From positions 248,001-312,000 of the forward strand of contig RBKR01000012.1 in assembly GCA_004835665.1 (NCBI GenBank): a DNA stretch of 64,000 nucleotides, read 5' to 3'. The notes beneath the pieces are model-generated. The model searched no databases. It worked only from the letters and a program-made list of their open reading frames with translations, and was not told the origin of the DNA. The stretch comes from Phoma sp. XZ068. Its lineage: Eukaryota > Ascomycota > Dothideomycetes > Pleosporales > Didymellaceae. This document shows positions 10,833-22,780 of the stretch, piece after piece; position 1 is the stretch's first letter; the number at the start of each line of letters is the position of its first letter. The position numbers and the translations under genes are program-made.

Positions 10833-13200
10833 GTTGTCGAGGAAACAGGAGCAGAAAAGCGCTGGCGATCTGCAGCTGCAGCGACATAGGTCTGACCTTA
10901 TAGATGAACGTTCACCCGCCAAGAACGCGAATCCCCATATTTCGGCTATCCCCAGGTTTACTTGATGTCTGCGCGAGCAGGGGCGGATAACTGTGCCCGT
11001 AATGCCGAAGGAGCAACTCGCATTGGTTAAGCGTCTCGGCATTGTAGGTAAATCCCCGGCACCGGGTAAATTGAGCCTCCAATCCTCCAATCGCCGGGCT
11101 AATTACATACCGATGATCGTCGAAAAGCGTCTTTAGGCGTAAGACAAGTGTAACCAAGCTTAATCTATTCAGCCTTGGAACCTATAGGCCTCCCGAGTTC
11201 GCATGTTGCAACCTGACGTAGTGACCTAAGAACGGGAGATCCGTAAGCCAAAACGTCTAATGGGCAGGTAAACATCCAATCTCGTATGCAGTCAGCATTG
11301 CCTCGTGTGTTGAGTATGTGATGGGAGATCTTTGACAGGTCGTGTTCGTGATAGCTGCACGAGGCATTGTGTGGATGCAGGCTATCGCGACCCTGGTGAT
11401 GCACCTCCAGTACGGTGGTGCACGAAGACTTTCAGTGTTGACTCCAGTAGCGATAACCTGAATTTGAAGTATTCAACTTTTATACTAGATGCAACTCTCT
11501 TGCAGGCCTTCGGCAGGCCGACAAGGTCGCTTTTGTTGCCGCACATAGCGTATTCTCCGTGACAACAGCGCTTACTGCAGTAGCAGCATAGAGTATGTTC
11601 AAACGCGGGATCTCGGTGATCGACTTGTCCTGCCGCTGATGGATTCAATAGGATCAACGGCCCGCTTGACTCTGGGAGCATGGCAATTGTGTGGAAATGC
11701 GAATGCGGGGGGACGGTCGCGTTGGATTCTGCCGGCTTGGCCAAGATGATGACCTCTCTCGGTCCGCCAACGTCTGGTAGCCATCAAACATGACCATTCG
11801 TCTTTGTTGCACATTTCTAAAATCAGAGCCGCGTGGCTGATGTCCGCATACAAATTCTCCAAGCAGATACTATCTCTTGACCTGAGCCCGCTGCTCGAGC
11901 GTTCGGCTAGAAGTTTAGTGTAAGCCCGTCAGCCAACTCGACACGGCCCAGAATGTTTTTGGATGTGTGCGTTGCTCATTGGTTTCTTTTGCGCGACTTG
12001 GCATAGCTTGGGGTATTTGGTGTTTGTAGAACGTGTGTCGTTAGATGATACCGGTCAAGAGATCTCTTTCCGAGACGACCAAGAGAGGTGCAGACTGACC
12101 AATACAAGTTTTTTACTAAAACATACTTACTGCCGTCGCCTGAAGCAAGGGACTGCAAATTCAACCCCGAGGCATACGAATGCTGAGTTCTCAAAATAGC
12201 AGCATTGAAGAGCCGCAACAGGGTACAGACAAGACCAGGACGACAACACAATGAGGAAGACAAGGAAACGTCGGTCAATGTATCGGCCTAGAGCTCGACT
12301 ATTGTTAATCCATTATACAGGTCTGCTTATCTTGCCAGAATGTGGAATGCGGAACGATCGCGCAGAGTAAACGCCGTACAATACCTTGACCACAACACAT
12401 CTCACCTCTGGGTTCAGACCATTCGGGTAGCGAGGACTTTGAGGATGGTTCGAAAGGGAAAGAGATGCGATCAGAGATCAACGGCCAGGCTGCAGTCGCT
12501 GGACGCCCGCTGCTCCAAATTCTCAATCACACAATACGTAGTCTCCGGAAGGTCGACTACCTTGAAGGCAAAAGAGGGCGGGGCAGATCTCGACCTGGTA
12601 TATGTCCTCAACGAAAAACGCAAGTAGGCTCGTGTTCTTTGCCGTCCTTGCCGGCATTCTTGGTGCCGCGTCAGGTTGAGGCGGTGGGAAATCGAGCCAG
12701 CGCAGCGCACCGCCACAATGCCGAATCGCCAAAAGTCACGACTTCAATAAGGAAGGGGCAAGCATCGCAACAGTCGACTGTTCATAGCAGGACGAACCTC
12801 CGGCCTCAGTCGCACAACCCAGGAACAAGGCAAGGAATCTAGACTGTGACGTTCACGTCAATTTCACAGCAAGCAAAGAATTGTCACAATGCCGATCTTT
12901 GACGCGTTGCACTAACGGCGCGTTTTCGGCATAGCGGCACCGCTTGCAGCTGCAAAGCAGCCAATCAAAATGGCGCGTGACAGTCTTGCCAGCAGGGCTT
13001 GTTTTTGCCAGCGACGTCATTGTCGTGGCTGTCATCATCGCTCTTGGGTATCAGACGTATAATAAGGGCGCGTGATGAGCAGCGGATTCACCGCCAGCCC
13101 AGCCTCTCTTGACAGCAAACATCGTCAAAAGGCAGCAGATCTTCAGAAAATCCTCCTCGAACACCCTCCTCACAGCAACTCCAATACCCACAACAGCAAA
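10833..13200. other. 2.4 kb gene-free region
   Basis: No ORF here shows conserved features; the longest (minus 11382-11744, plus 12465-12842) are basic, Cys/Ser-rich and lack domain signatures. The final ~150 bases (13050-13200) are the likely leader of the MARVEL gene and end in CA-rich sequence just before the ATG. No tRNA box pair or transposase fragment was recognised. Confidence 0.35.
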
Positions 13201-13777
13201 ATGATGTCTCCAGCCATCGTCTTGGGCCTCCGCGGCGTCCAACTCGTCTTTTCCATCATCGTCTTGGGCCTGACAGCTTACCGTGCGTTTGACTTGATCG
13301 CAGTTCTTATTCTTGACTAACGTGTTGGTAGTTGTCGACCAATACACCAACCCTTGGGCTAGCTGGTCTCCTCACAGCCTCAACTTCATGCTCTTCACCT
13401 CAGTATGGACGCTTCTTGCGGTCGCATACCTGACCCTCACACCAACACGCTTCCCTCGTGCTGCTCACAAATTTGCCATCGCCGCTGTTGAGTTTCTGAC
13501 CATGCTCTTCTGGTTCGCAGCATTCATCGCTGTGGCTGTGCTGTGGCGTGACATCTACTGGGGCTTCCGCGGCCACGGCACTGTTCACAACTGCGGTATC
13601 GCTGCCATTGTTTTTGGAGCATTCCTTTGGTTGGTCAAATGTACTAGACGCTGAAGAGATTAGTCGCTAACATATCACAGGCTGACCTTCGTCGCTACCA
13701 CTGTGCTCTCTGCGCTTCACATTCGCAACTCGTCTCGTGGCAACACCGCTCCCCCACCAGACATGGCTGGTGTCTAA
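13201..13777 (+). CDS. MARVEL-like four-helix membrane protein
   Basis: Exon 1 (13201-13282) encodes TM1, with LRGVQLVFSIIVLGL-type sequence typical of fungal MARVEL proteins. Exon 2 (13332-13633) holds TM2 and TM3, the loop WRDIYWGF and the start of TM4. Exon 3 begins at 13681 and, read to the TAA at 13775-13777, gives a hydrophobic TFVATTVLSALHI helix and a short PPPDMAGV tail. Intron 1 is canonical. The second junction does not preserve this frame with the only good acceptor (AG at 13679-13680): one base is in excess (see finding). Read literally, the splice yields a different basic tail of about 37 residues. Length (~176 residues) fits the family. Such proteins associate with membrane domains and vesicle trafficking. 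No specific role is implied. Confidence 0.7.
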
Positions 13778-14118
13778 GTCAGCAAGTCCAATAATTATGC
13801 TGGCCGTTCCCTTTCGAACTTGTCTTTTATCGAGACACTTTAGGCTCAGGGAGAATTGATTTCAGCGTGGCGTTGGTTTGATTGTTATGAACAAATACCC
13901 CATTGACGTAATTCCATAGTGCAGTGCATTAATGCCTATAAAACCTTCGTTATTGATGTCGCGCGACATGTCACCATGCATCCGTGATGACAGTAGCTCC
14001 ATTATCCCCAAGCCACCATTTCAAGTCACATCCTGCCTCCTAACGCTAGGTAAGTATGTCATTCTTACAACAAGAACTTTCGTGCGGCATGGTTGTGTTC
14101 CTTGAGAGATATTTGAAC

Positions 14119-14154
14119 ATGTCAACAGCCTCAATTTATCCAGGCTGTTGACAT
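14119..14154. repeat. Perfect 13-bp inverted repeat (hairpin)
   Basis: Arms atgtcaacagcct (14119-14131) and aggctgttgacat (14142-14154) are exact reverse complements around a 10-base loop. It lies in the 1.2 kb gap (13778-14957) between the MARVEL gene and the potassium transporter, where I see no other feature. It could be a binding site for a dimeric regulator, a small terminator-like hairpin or chance. Confidence 0.6.
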
Positions 14155-14957
14155 TCCTGACGAAGCACGAGTCTACTGCCAATAGGCCTTTGAGTACGTA
14201 AGAATGGATGCTCGCATTGAGCGGCTGAATACCTGCCCTTAATACTGCGCAGCAGCTGAGGCTTCGTCTCAAGGTGCGCTTCCAAGACTCGCTGTTGTTT
14301 CCTTGACCGGTCCGCTAGCGCACGTCGACCCACACCTCCCGCACCGAACGCTCGCCCTGCATCAATCCCACAATCCAGTCGCATCTCGCTCTCACCGCCG
14401 CCTTTGTTGCTCGATAATCGATGACAACCTGTGGCGTCTGTAATGTGACGATGTCGTGCTACCTATATGCAGAGCTGTCGCCAGCCGCTGCTTTGACACG
14501 CCTATCGTCGGCACGCATTCACCACGTTTTTGCGCTCTTCATTTGCGGCCTTGCACCAAATCAATGCACGTCCCGCAACCAATGATAAGCACACCAGTCA
14601 CAATCGCGTTAAGTCCCGGGTAACCGCGTTTTCGCCGCACACCACTGCAAAAGGATGGAGATGCCGTACATTCAAGGCGCTAGCCAGCCGAGACCAGACC
14701 GGATGGAGCCGGCGCCCCTCTAAGCCACCCCCTCCTGCGAAGAGACGTCCGACCTCTTTACACAGCACGTGGAAAGATGGGTCGACCGATGACCCGGCTC
14801 CCAGAGAACCAACCACGAGGTGGTCTCTCCTCCCTGCACGTGTGACTGCGTGGAACTTCGTTTATTGACAACGGGCCGCGCACTACTATCCGGCCTCAGA
14901 CTCGACGCTGTTCGCAGCCGCTGCCCTAGGGCACCAGCCGTATCATAACTTGTGGCG

Positions 14958-17670
14958 ATGACCGCAACAAATGAGAACACAGACACGTCATCTCGGCCCT
15001 CGAAGTCGAAACCATCTGTCGATGCTGGAGAAGGCGCAGCGTTACGGAAACGCTCCAGGTCACGTGGCGCAGGAAGCGCATCGGTCGACATCGAAAAGTC
15101 TATAGAGCTCGAGACTGCCGAGGATGAGGATGCAGGGCTCCGAGATGAGGGCGGTTACAAGGGCCGACAGGTATGTCCTTTGAATAGTTCATCAACAGAC
15201 CGTTGTTAACTCTCCACAGGCGTTCAGCGTAAGCGAGTTGCTTATGCTGGCGTATGAGTCGGTGGGCGTCATCTATGGCGATATTGGGACTTCACCTCTC
15301 TATGTCTTCTCGTCGACATTCTATTCGCCGCCTGATCGTGCAGATATCCGTGGAGCATTGTCTTTGATCATCTGGTCCCTCACAGTCATAGTAACTCTCA
15401 AGTATGTCCTCATAATACTACGAGCCGATAACGACGGCGAGGGTGGTACTTTCAGCACATACTCATTATTATCTCGATACGTAAGTCATCATGAAGCTGC
15501 ACCTCAACCTGTCTTGATCAAACTCTTACACAAGTAGGCAAACATCTCGAACAGCGACCCTCGTGACGCGACGCGATCACGCAAGTCAAGAGTATTGTTT
15601 AGGTATGTTCTCTCCACCTCACGAATGGAACATTCCTAATAGCCGCTGCTATATAGTCGTTCACAAAAGCATGTCCGCTCAACCATCGAGAAAACGACAT
15701 TCTTTCGCTACCTTCTGCAAGCCATAGGAGTCTTAGCCGTATCAATGGCCATTGCTGATGGAGTCTTGACTCCAGCACAATCAGTCCTCGGTGCGGTGCA
15801 GGGCTTGAACGAGATCAACAGAAGCATCTCCAAGTCCACCACCATCGGTGTGACTTGTACCATATTAGTCTTGTTGTTCCTGGCTCAACCATTTGGCATC
15901 AACCGCTTCTCCAAAGCGTTCTCACCCATTGTTATCGTCTGGCTGGCGCTTAACTCCGGTTTCGGAATGTACAATCTAGCCAAGTACGTTTGTTTCTTGT
16001 TATCACGTTGAGCTCACTAACGTTCATAGACATGACCACGGCATGTTACAAGCATTTAACCCATACTATGCTTTCAACTATCTCGTTCGCAACAAATACG
16101 CCGGATGGCGCAGCCTTGGTGGTATTCTTCTATGCTTCACCGGTGTTGAGGTGCTGTTCGCCGGTATTGGTGCGTTCAGTCGCCAGGCAATCCAAGTCAG
16201 CTGGATTGGGTTTGTGTATCCAAGTCTACTCCTGACATATATTGGCCAAGCTGCGTTCATCGCTGAGCGTCCCGAAGCTTACGCGGACCCCTTCTTCAAC
16301 TGCGCCCCGCCTGGGTGGCTAATACCTTCGTTCATCATCGCTGTCTGTGCAGCGGTAGTAGCTTCACAATGTATCATAACGGCCACTTTTCATGTACGTC
16401 TTTTCTGGTCTGACGTGCTTCATCTGCTGATTTGCCTTAGCTTCTTGCTCAGCTTATGAAGCTATCCTACTTCCCTCAAATCCAGGTCAAGCACACTTCG
16501 AAGACCTATTACGGCAACTTCTACGTTCCTGTTGTCAACTGGCTGTTGATGATAGGCACGGTACTCGTGGCAGCGATCTACAACGACACGACATCCCTTG
16601 GAGACGCTTACGGCGTTTGCGTCATGTTCGTGACATTCTTCGATACCATATTGGTTACTCTGATCGCCATCCTGGTATGGCGCATTAAACCATACTACAT
16701 CTTCTTGCCGCTGGTAGCCATTGTCAGTATAGACGGCACTTTTCTTAGCTCAGCGCTTGTTAAAGTGCCAGATGGCGGCTGGTTCACAATATTACTTTCG
16801 TGTCTTCTAGCATGCATATTCATCCTCTGGCGTTTTGGAAAAGAACAGCAATGGAAGTCCGAAGCCGAGGATCGATTTCCCACGACACATTTCGTCAAGA
16901 CCAACGAGAATGGAAAGCTGGAGCTTACAGATCTTTTCGGCGGCAGACAGCTCAGCTCTATGGGTGGGCTTGGCATCTTCTTCGATAAAGATGGCGACAC
17001 CACACCTATTGTCTTCAGCCAGTTCATTCGGAAACTTGTTACCGCACCAGAAGTTATGGTATTTTTCCATCTGCGGCCGCAGGAGAAACCCACGATCCCA
17101 TTGGAAGATCGTTATACCGTTACACGACTCGCGATACCGAACTGCTACCGCCTGGTCGTGCAGCACGGATACAAAGACGAAGTGATCACCCCAGACCTGG
17201 CAGCTCTGATCCACGATAAAGTCCGCAATCATATTATGACTCGGGCAGCTGACAGGAATCGCGAAAGCGCTACAGCATTGGCCGCAAAGCGGCGACGAAG
17301 CTCCGGAATCTTGAAGAACTCGAATGCCTGGAACGATGCGTCCGCCCCACAAACTGACATTTCCGAAAAAGAGGATCAATCGTCATTGACGGTGGAACGA
17401 GCACGCAAACGATCTCGTCAGATATCTTCGACTTCGGTCGCCACAAGCAGTACTGCTGCCCGTCTTGATGCATTGGACCGGGCGTTTAAGGACGAAGTTT
17501 TGTACATCATCGGCAAAGAACAGATGCGAGTAAAAGAGGGCACAAATATTGCGCGGTCACTGCTGCTCAAGGCTTTCATTGTGTTAAGGGATAATACAAG
17601 GGCCAAGGTTCAAAGTTTAAGTGTGCCGATCGATAAAGTCATCGAAGTTGGCTTCGTGAAAGAGGTGTAA
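14958..17670 (+). CDS. HAK/KUP family high-affinity potassium transporter
   Basis: Six exons (14958-15170, 15220-15480, 15538-15602, 15657-15983, 16030-16393, 16441-17670) give about 819 residues, the usual size of fungal HAK1 proteins. A hydrophilic Ser/Arg-rich N-terminus of ~75 residues precedes TM1, where GDIGTSPLYVF matches the family hallmark. Further KUP marks are ADNDGEGGTF in the loop after TM2, DGVLTPAQSVL in TM4 and FTGVEVLFAGIGAFS. About twelve helices are followed by a long cytosolic C-terminus of ~350 residues with basic, Ser-rich patches (near AAKRRRSSGIL) that may be phosphoregulatory. The family couples K+ uptake to H+ (or Na+) at the plasma membrane when external K+ is low. 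The ATG at 14958 is the first in frame. All junction phases check. Confidence 0.93.
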
Positions 17671-18679
17671 ATTATTAGCATACATCCTTCAATATTCTAG
17701 TACATAATTTGGTTGGCGCATGGCGACTTTCCAGCGAAAAAAAAGCAATGGGACATACACCTCTTCCTCTCAGATTGTGTTTATGGGTTTCAGGAGTGAG
17801 CAGTTTCGGATCTTGGATGAATGTGATATACCTCACGAAGCCAATTTTCACCTAGTGATATACCAGACGAAGATCCTGTTTGCTTTACCTCGCCCACATT
17901 TTCGATGCTTTTGAGCAGGTAAGTAGGCGTCTTGCTGCTCTTTGGGTGCGATGAAGCCAGAGCAGCCGTAGCAACGGCGTGTGAACGGTGGAAGGACCAT
18001 GGGGTCTCTACTGATGACGACTGCAAGTATTGATTCTCGGACACACCATTGATTGCTTTGAGGTGACACAGATTGCAAATATGTCTGCAAAGAAATCAAG
18101 CATACTATCTTGCAAGCAAGAACAGCGGTTATACATAAGCCGAAGCATACTAGGGCCCACAGTAGAGATCCAGCGAATCGCGAATCGCTAGTATCTTCTT
18201 TCCATGGAAATTGTTGAGGAACAACCACTAAAGACATGCAGTCTGCCAAGGTCTGAGTCTTCTTCCGTTGCATCCTGGAAGCAGATCGCTGGTCACAATC
18301 TCGATTGGGGCGTTGCAACAGCAGTAGAAGGATTGCGACGCAGTTAACTAAACCAGTTCTGCTCCTAGCAAGCTGTGTCGCGCTGCTTGGGGAGTGGGGA
18401 AGGTCAGAACCCCCCAGCTTGTCGCTGCGGTGCCACAGGACCTGGTGGGTCATGCAACGGTATGTATGAGATATGATTGGGCCGTGGCTTACATTCCTGC
18501 CGGAATTCATGTACAGTGTTCCAATTTGGAGCCAGTGCTGCATGCATTTCATAGTTTGCAGTAGTAGGATAGAGTGATGAGCCTACCGGTGTGTTGCGGT
18601 ATGATTGAAGGTTCACTCATTAAAATAGTACATATACGCCGGCGGCCTCCTCTTCAGTACTATAAAACCTCTCTCTAGC
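17671..18679. promoter_or_regulatory. Intergenic region with a TATA box just upstream of the P450
   Basis: About 1 kb between the K+ transporter and the P450. A consensus tataaaa lies at 18661-18667, only 13 bases from the ATG at 18680. A TATA box normally sits further upstream than that. Either transcription starts elsewhere, or the box is not used for this ATG. A minus-strand ORF of 234 codons (17848-18552) crosses the region but has no recognisable domain. Confidence 0.4.
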
Positions 18680-20464
18680 ATGTTTTTCTCCATATACACA
18701 TTGGTGGCTGCCGTTTTGGCCCTGATACTGCTACTGCAGCTCAGTAAGGTTGGACGGAGGCCGGCTGATTACCCCCCAGGACCCCCCACATTACCATTGA
18801 TCGGCAACCTTCACTTGATGCCAAAAGAGAAGGGCCACATACAATTTCAGAGATGGGCTGAAGAGTATGGGCCGGTTTATTCGTTGATCCTTGGAACAAA
18901 GGTCATGATTGTGTTATCCTCCGACCAGGCCATCAAAGACTTGCTCGACAAGAGGAGCAATATTTACTCTTCACGTCCTGATATGTATCTTGGGCAAGTA
19001 GTTAGCGGAAACAATCGAATGTTGTTAATGGTGGGTGAATTGTGGAACTATGGAACTCGGCTTCAGGGGCTGACAAATACCAGGAGTATGGCCCGACTTG
19101 GCGCATGGTTCGTAAAATCGTGCACAATAATCTGAACATCAAAGCCGCTAAGACGTACGTCCCCTACCAGGATCTGGAGAACAAGGCCATGCTTATGGGT
19201 ATGCTGGAGAAGCCTGATCTTTTCGCCGACCACATTCGACGGTACACCAACTCCTTGACAACTCAGATGATCTTCGGCTTCCGAACAACGAGCATTGATG
19301 ATCCGAAATTGAAGCAACTATTTCACGTCAGTTTGTAACCGCGTATACTATACCATTGCTGACAAGGTAATAGGGCTTCGAAAGGTTTTGCGAAGTGACT
19401 GGTTCTCAAACCGCTGCGCTGCTCGACGTGTTCCCAGTACTTCGAAAGCTGCCTGACTGGGCAGTTCCCATGAGACGGTATGCGAAACAGCTTCACAAGA
19501 AGGAGAGCGAATTATATATCGGCCACTGGTTGAATGTTAAGAAAGCCATCAAGGATGGCACCGCCAAGCCTTGTTTTTGTGTTGACTTGGTTCGCGCTCA
19601 AGACGAGGAGCATTTCTCTGATGCTCTTGCCGGCTATACCAGCGGTTCACTACTTGAAGCAGGCTCTGATACTACAGCTGCAACACTTGTGGGATGTAAG
19701 TACCCGCAAATATATACGTTACGAGACCGGGCTCACTAATGCGTTGATAATTAGTCATCCAAGCTATGGTGCTTTTCCCAGAGGTTGTCAAAGCTGCACA
19801 AGAAGAGCTTGACCGCGTATGTGGTGGCCGTTTCCCTACGCTGGACGATGAGCCAAATCTGCCGTACATACGCAGCTGTGTCAAAGAGAGTATGCGCTGG
19901 ATGCCAACTGACATTCTCGGCGTTCCACACGCTGTCATCCGAGATGACGAATACATGGGCTACAGAATCCCGAAAGGTGCAGGTGTCATGTGGAACGTCT
20001 GGGCTGTGCATATGGACCCCAAGCGTCATCCAGACCCACGTCGTTTTGACCCTGCTCGGTACATCGACGACCACCAAACAGCGGCAGAAGCTGCAAACAA
20101 CCCAGACGCTTCGAAACGCGACCATTTTGTCTTCGGCGCCGGTAGACGCCTATGCCAAGGCATGCATATTGGCGAGCGGTCACTGTTCCTTGCCATGTCG
20201 CGGCTACTCTGGGCTTTTGACTTTCAAAAGGCACGCGATGCTGATGGAAACGAGATCGTGCCCAACGCAGACGATCTAACTGAAGGATTGTTCGTTCTGC
20301 CAAAAGCTTTCCCGGCGAAGATCGTACCAAGGAATTCCGGAAGGGTCGAACGGATAAAGGCAGAATGGGAGAAGATGGAAGGACTACTGGATATGGATCT
20401 GCAATGGAAGACTCTCCCGGAGGGTATGATCTGGAGGAAGTACGAGCAAAGCAGCTCGTTCTGA
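18680..20464 (+). CDS. Cytochrome P450 monooxygenase (microsomal class II)
   Basis: Four exons (18680-19030, 19084-19326, 19374-19695, 19755-20464) give about 541 residues. In order: an N-terminal membrane anchor (residues ~3-22), a proline hinge PPGPPTLPLIGN, the I-helix oxygen-binding AGSDTTAATL, the K-helix ExxR as KESMRW, a PERF-equivalent RFDPARY, and the haem-binding loop FVFGAGRRLCQG with its axial Cys. All catalytic landmarks are present. The overall style (short hinge, GIRRC-like loop with RLC) resembles the CYP64/CYP620-type fungal clan involved in oxidising polyketide, aromatic or xenobiotic substrates. The substrate is unknown. No biosynthetic backbone gene is nearby, so a stand-alone role is as likely as a cluster role. 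Confidence 0.92.
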
Positions 20465-21608
20465 ACGGAGCAAGCGAGGGGTCAATAGAAATCGGGAAGC
20501 CGTCAGCTAAGAGGGCTAAAGCATCGGCCGTTGAATCATACCGAGAGTGATGAGCAAATTGAGTGCGCAGCCGTTGAAAGATTCGCGGGTAAGCTAAAGA
20601 GCTAGCTCAGGGGAAAGATACCCCTACCACTCCCCTGAGATGGAGCATCCCTGTTTGCGCTGTGCACTTTCCAACCACAGCAATAACTACTGGGTACATA
20701 CCTGACGCTTCTAAGTAACTATATACAATGAAAGAAAGTCACTTCAGATCGAAAACAGAAATCTTCCGTGATGAAATAATGAGCCAAAACCTAGGAAGTT
20801 GTGTTCACTGATAACATCTAGGTATTGCTCTCTATTATAAAGGTCTGTCTATGTAGAGCATTGTTTGACCAGAATTCATAGTCTTAGAGTTACCCAGGTA
20901 TGCTTGCTCTTGTCAAGAGAAGGAACATGCTCAGACTCCTAACAACCCCGCCATCCCCTAACTCCGATCAGCGACACGCCAAATAATCCTGCATTCTCTT
21001 TTGGGAAAGTCCTGAGAAGGTCTCATCGTTTTGAATGTCCTAAAATTAGTTCAATATGCTCGGAAAATCTTTGCTTGTTTGTATTTTGCCTCTCTCATAA
21101 TGGCGCAGGGCGATGACGTCAGAGGTCATGACTGCGCCGTGATGCGCGCATCCTCCTCCCTCCAAAGAAACCTTTGAGTTTGTTGATCTTGCACCCTTGA
21201 ACGGAAAATCAGCTCCAATTAGGCACATTGACCCCAGAACAAGCCGAAGCCAGTGAAAGTAAGATGACCGCTAGCCACGTTGGCAACAATGACGGGCTTA
21301 CCCTGGCAACGTCGGGGCTTCCTTCACCGCTTTCGGCGGCCTGGAAAACAAGGCAGGGTAAACATCTGGCGGAGATCAAAAGTGCATGAAGCGCACTTCA
21401 ACGGTTTTTAACGCACTTGTGTCCCGCTTTCACTCCCTGCATTGACAGCTGCACGATCGGTTACCCGTGATTATTGAGTTCAGCGATTTAACGCCCGCAT
21501 TTCCCTGCATTAGCCTCATTGCACCACCATATTGGAAACTTTGACAGCCGCGCACCCGGCAAGCGCTGCAGATCCGGCCACCTTGTTCCGGTGTTGAATA
21601 GATAGTTT
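20465..21608. other. Intergenic region, nothing recognised
   Basis: 1.1 kb between the P450 and the small two-exon gene. It contains only short ORFs of under 65 codons. No repeats or RNA genes were recognised. AT content rises around 20690-20900. Confidence 0.3.
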
Positions 21609-22376
21609 ATGCCAACGTTAAGATGTGTTATCACAATTTCACACAACAGGTATTCATCCATAGAACCATGAAGTCAATCTCATTCAACATGTTCAGCTGC
21701 TGACACATCGATAGTACGCCTTGAACTCTCCACAACACCTGCGAAAGCACCTTACTAACCACCCCACAGCAATGGCTGCGGCCACATCGGGGAATCGCAC
21801 TCCCTCCCCTGGACCCTCTGCGACACAGCCCTCGCCCGCCTAAACGACCTCCGCGGCCCCATGTCCCCACCCCTTTCCCCCGCACTCCCCAACGCAGCCC
21901 CAGTAAAACGCTCGGCATCAACCCGCCGCTTCTTCTCCCTCAGCCAGACCATCTCCCGCTCCGCCTCAACAGCCTCTCGCCGCACCGTCTCCTCCCCAGA
22001 CGACCCCCGTGACTCCACCACCTACTTCTCGCCCGTGGAACCCGTGCACGCACTCAACTACTCCACCCTGCCGGACCACCAGTTGAACGCCGTTCGGTGC
22101 GGTAATCCAACGAAGCGCACACAGATCAGCCGCGAGATGAACGTGTGCAAAGAGTGCAAGAGGTGGATTGGGGATATGCGGTCTATGATCGATCGGTACG
22201 ATAAGACCGGGAGTATCAGGGGTACGGCAGCGTTCGAGGCGTTTTTGAGGTGGCAGGGGGAAGGGGGTGGGGAGAGTCAGGGCGATTTGACGGTGCCGCT
22301 GGATGATAGTGTGGATGGGGTGATGTTGGGGGCGAGGGAGGCGATTATTTTGGGCCATCCCGGGGGCCAGTATTGA
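21609..22376 (+). CDS. Small two-exon protein with an N-terminal Cys/His motif, function unknown
   Basis: The intact frame before the apparent Met at 21861 continues upstream to a strong acceptor (cttactaaccaccccacag, ending 21769). A 41-nt first exon (21609-21649, ATG CCA ACG TTA) with donor CAG/GTATTC joins in phase. It gives an N-terminus MPTLRCVITISHNSNGCGHI and about 215 residues in all. The first 35 residues carry three Cys and three His (RC, SH, CGH, SHSLPW, LCD), a possible small metal site. A Ser/Arg-rich basic stretch follows (~residues 55-95), then a C-x2-C pair (CKECKRW) and an acidic tail. No membrane segment or signal peptide. No named family recognised. The two-exon structure is inferred from phase, branch point and frame. 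Confidence 0.65.
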
Positions 22377-22543
22377 GTGTGTCCGAAAGAAGGTCGTTGT
22401 TTAGATATCGCAGGTTTGAGCCTCGTGCGTCATGCTCCCAGAGGGCTGCTTTCATCCATTTTTATACATCTACTCTTAGCTCTGGCTGTGTCTTTGCTAT
22501 GCTTTCTCAGCTGCGTAACAACGCGGTGTCATGTCGACTTTGA

Positions 22544-22565
22544 CTTCGGCTTCGGCTTCGGCTTC
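22544..22565. repeat. Hexanucleotide microsatellite (cttcgg)n
   Basis: Three full cttcgg units plus a partial fourth, in the short gap between the two-exon gene and the convergent RIX7 gene. It is likely 3' untranslated or intergenic. Confidence 0.6.
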
Positions 22566-22780
22566 TCCTCGCCCTAATGCTTTGCCAACCTACAGATGAA
22601 TGGATAGGTGGGTTTGGATGCTGCCAGGCTATGAATTGGTTGGAGAAAAGAGTGGGTAGAGTCGTCAGTTGGAAGACAGAGACAATGAGCCTGGAGATAG
22701 TTATGGTATCAACAGTGAATTCATTCCTACCCAATGGTGACCGTGGAAGTCTCCAATACCTACATACTCTCTAAGAACAT

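Noticed and set aside
12465..12842. Plus-strand ORF of 125 codons in the 10.8-13.2 kb gap
   Set aside because: Basic, low-information sequence with no conserved phrase, overlapping other ORFs of equal quality.
17848..18552. Minus-strand ORF of 234 codons between the K+ transporter and P450
   Set aside because: Long, but composition is mixed Cys/Arg/Gln with no domain, and the segment is where the P450 promoter should be. Not supported as a gene.
18680..22376. A secondary-metabolite gene cluster around the P450
   Set aside because: No PKS, NRPS, terpene cyclase, pathway regulator or tailoring set lies nearby. The neighbours are a K+ transporter and an unknown small protein.
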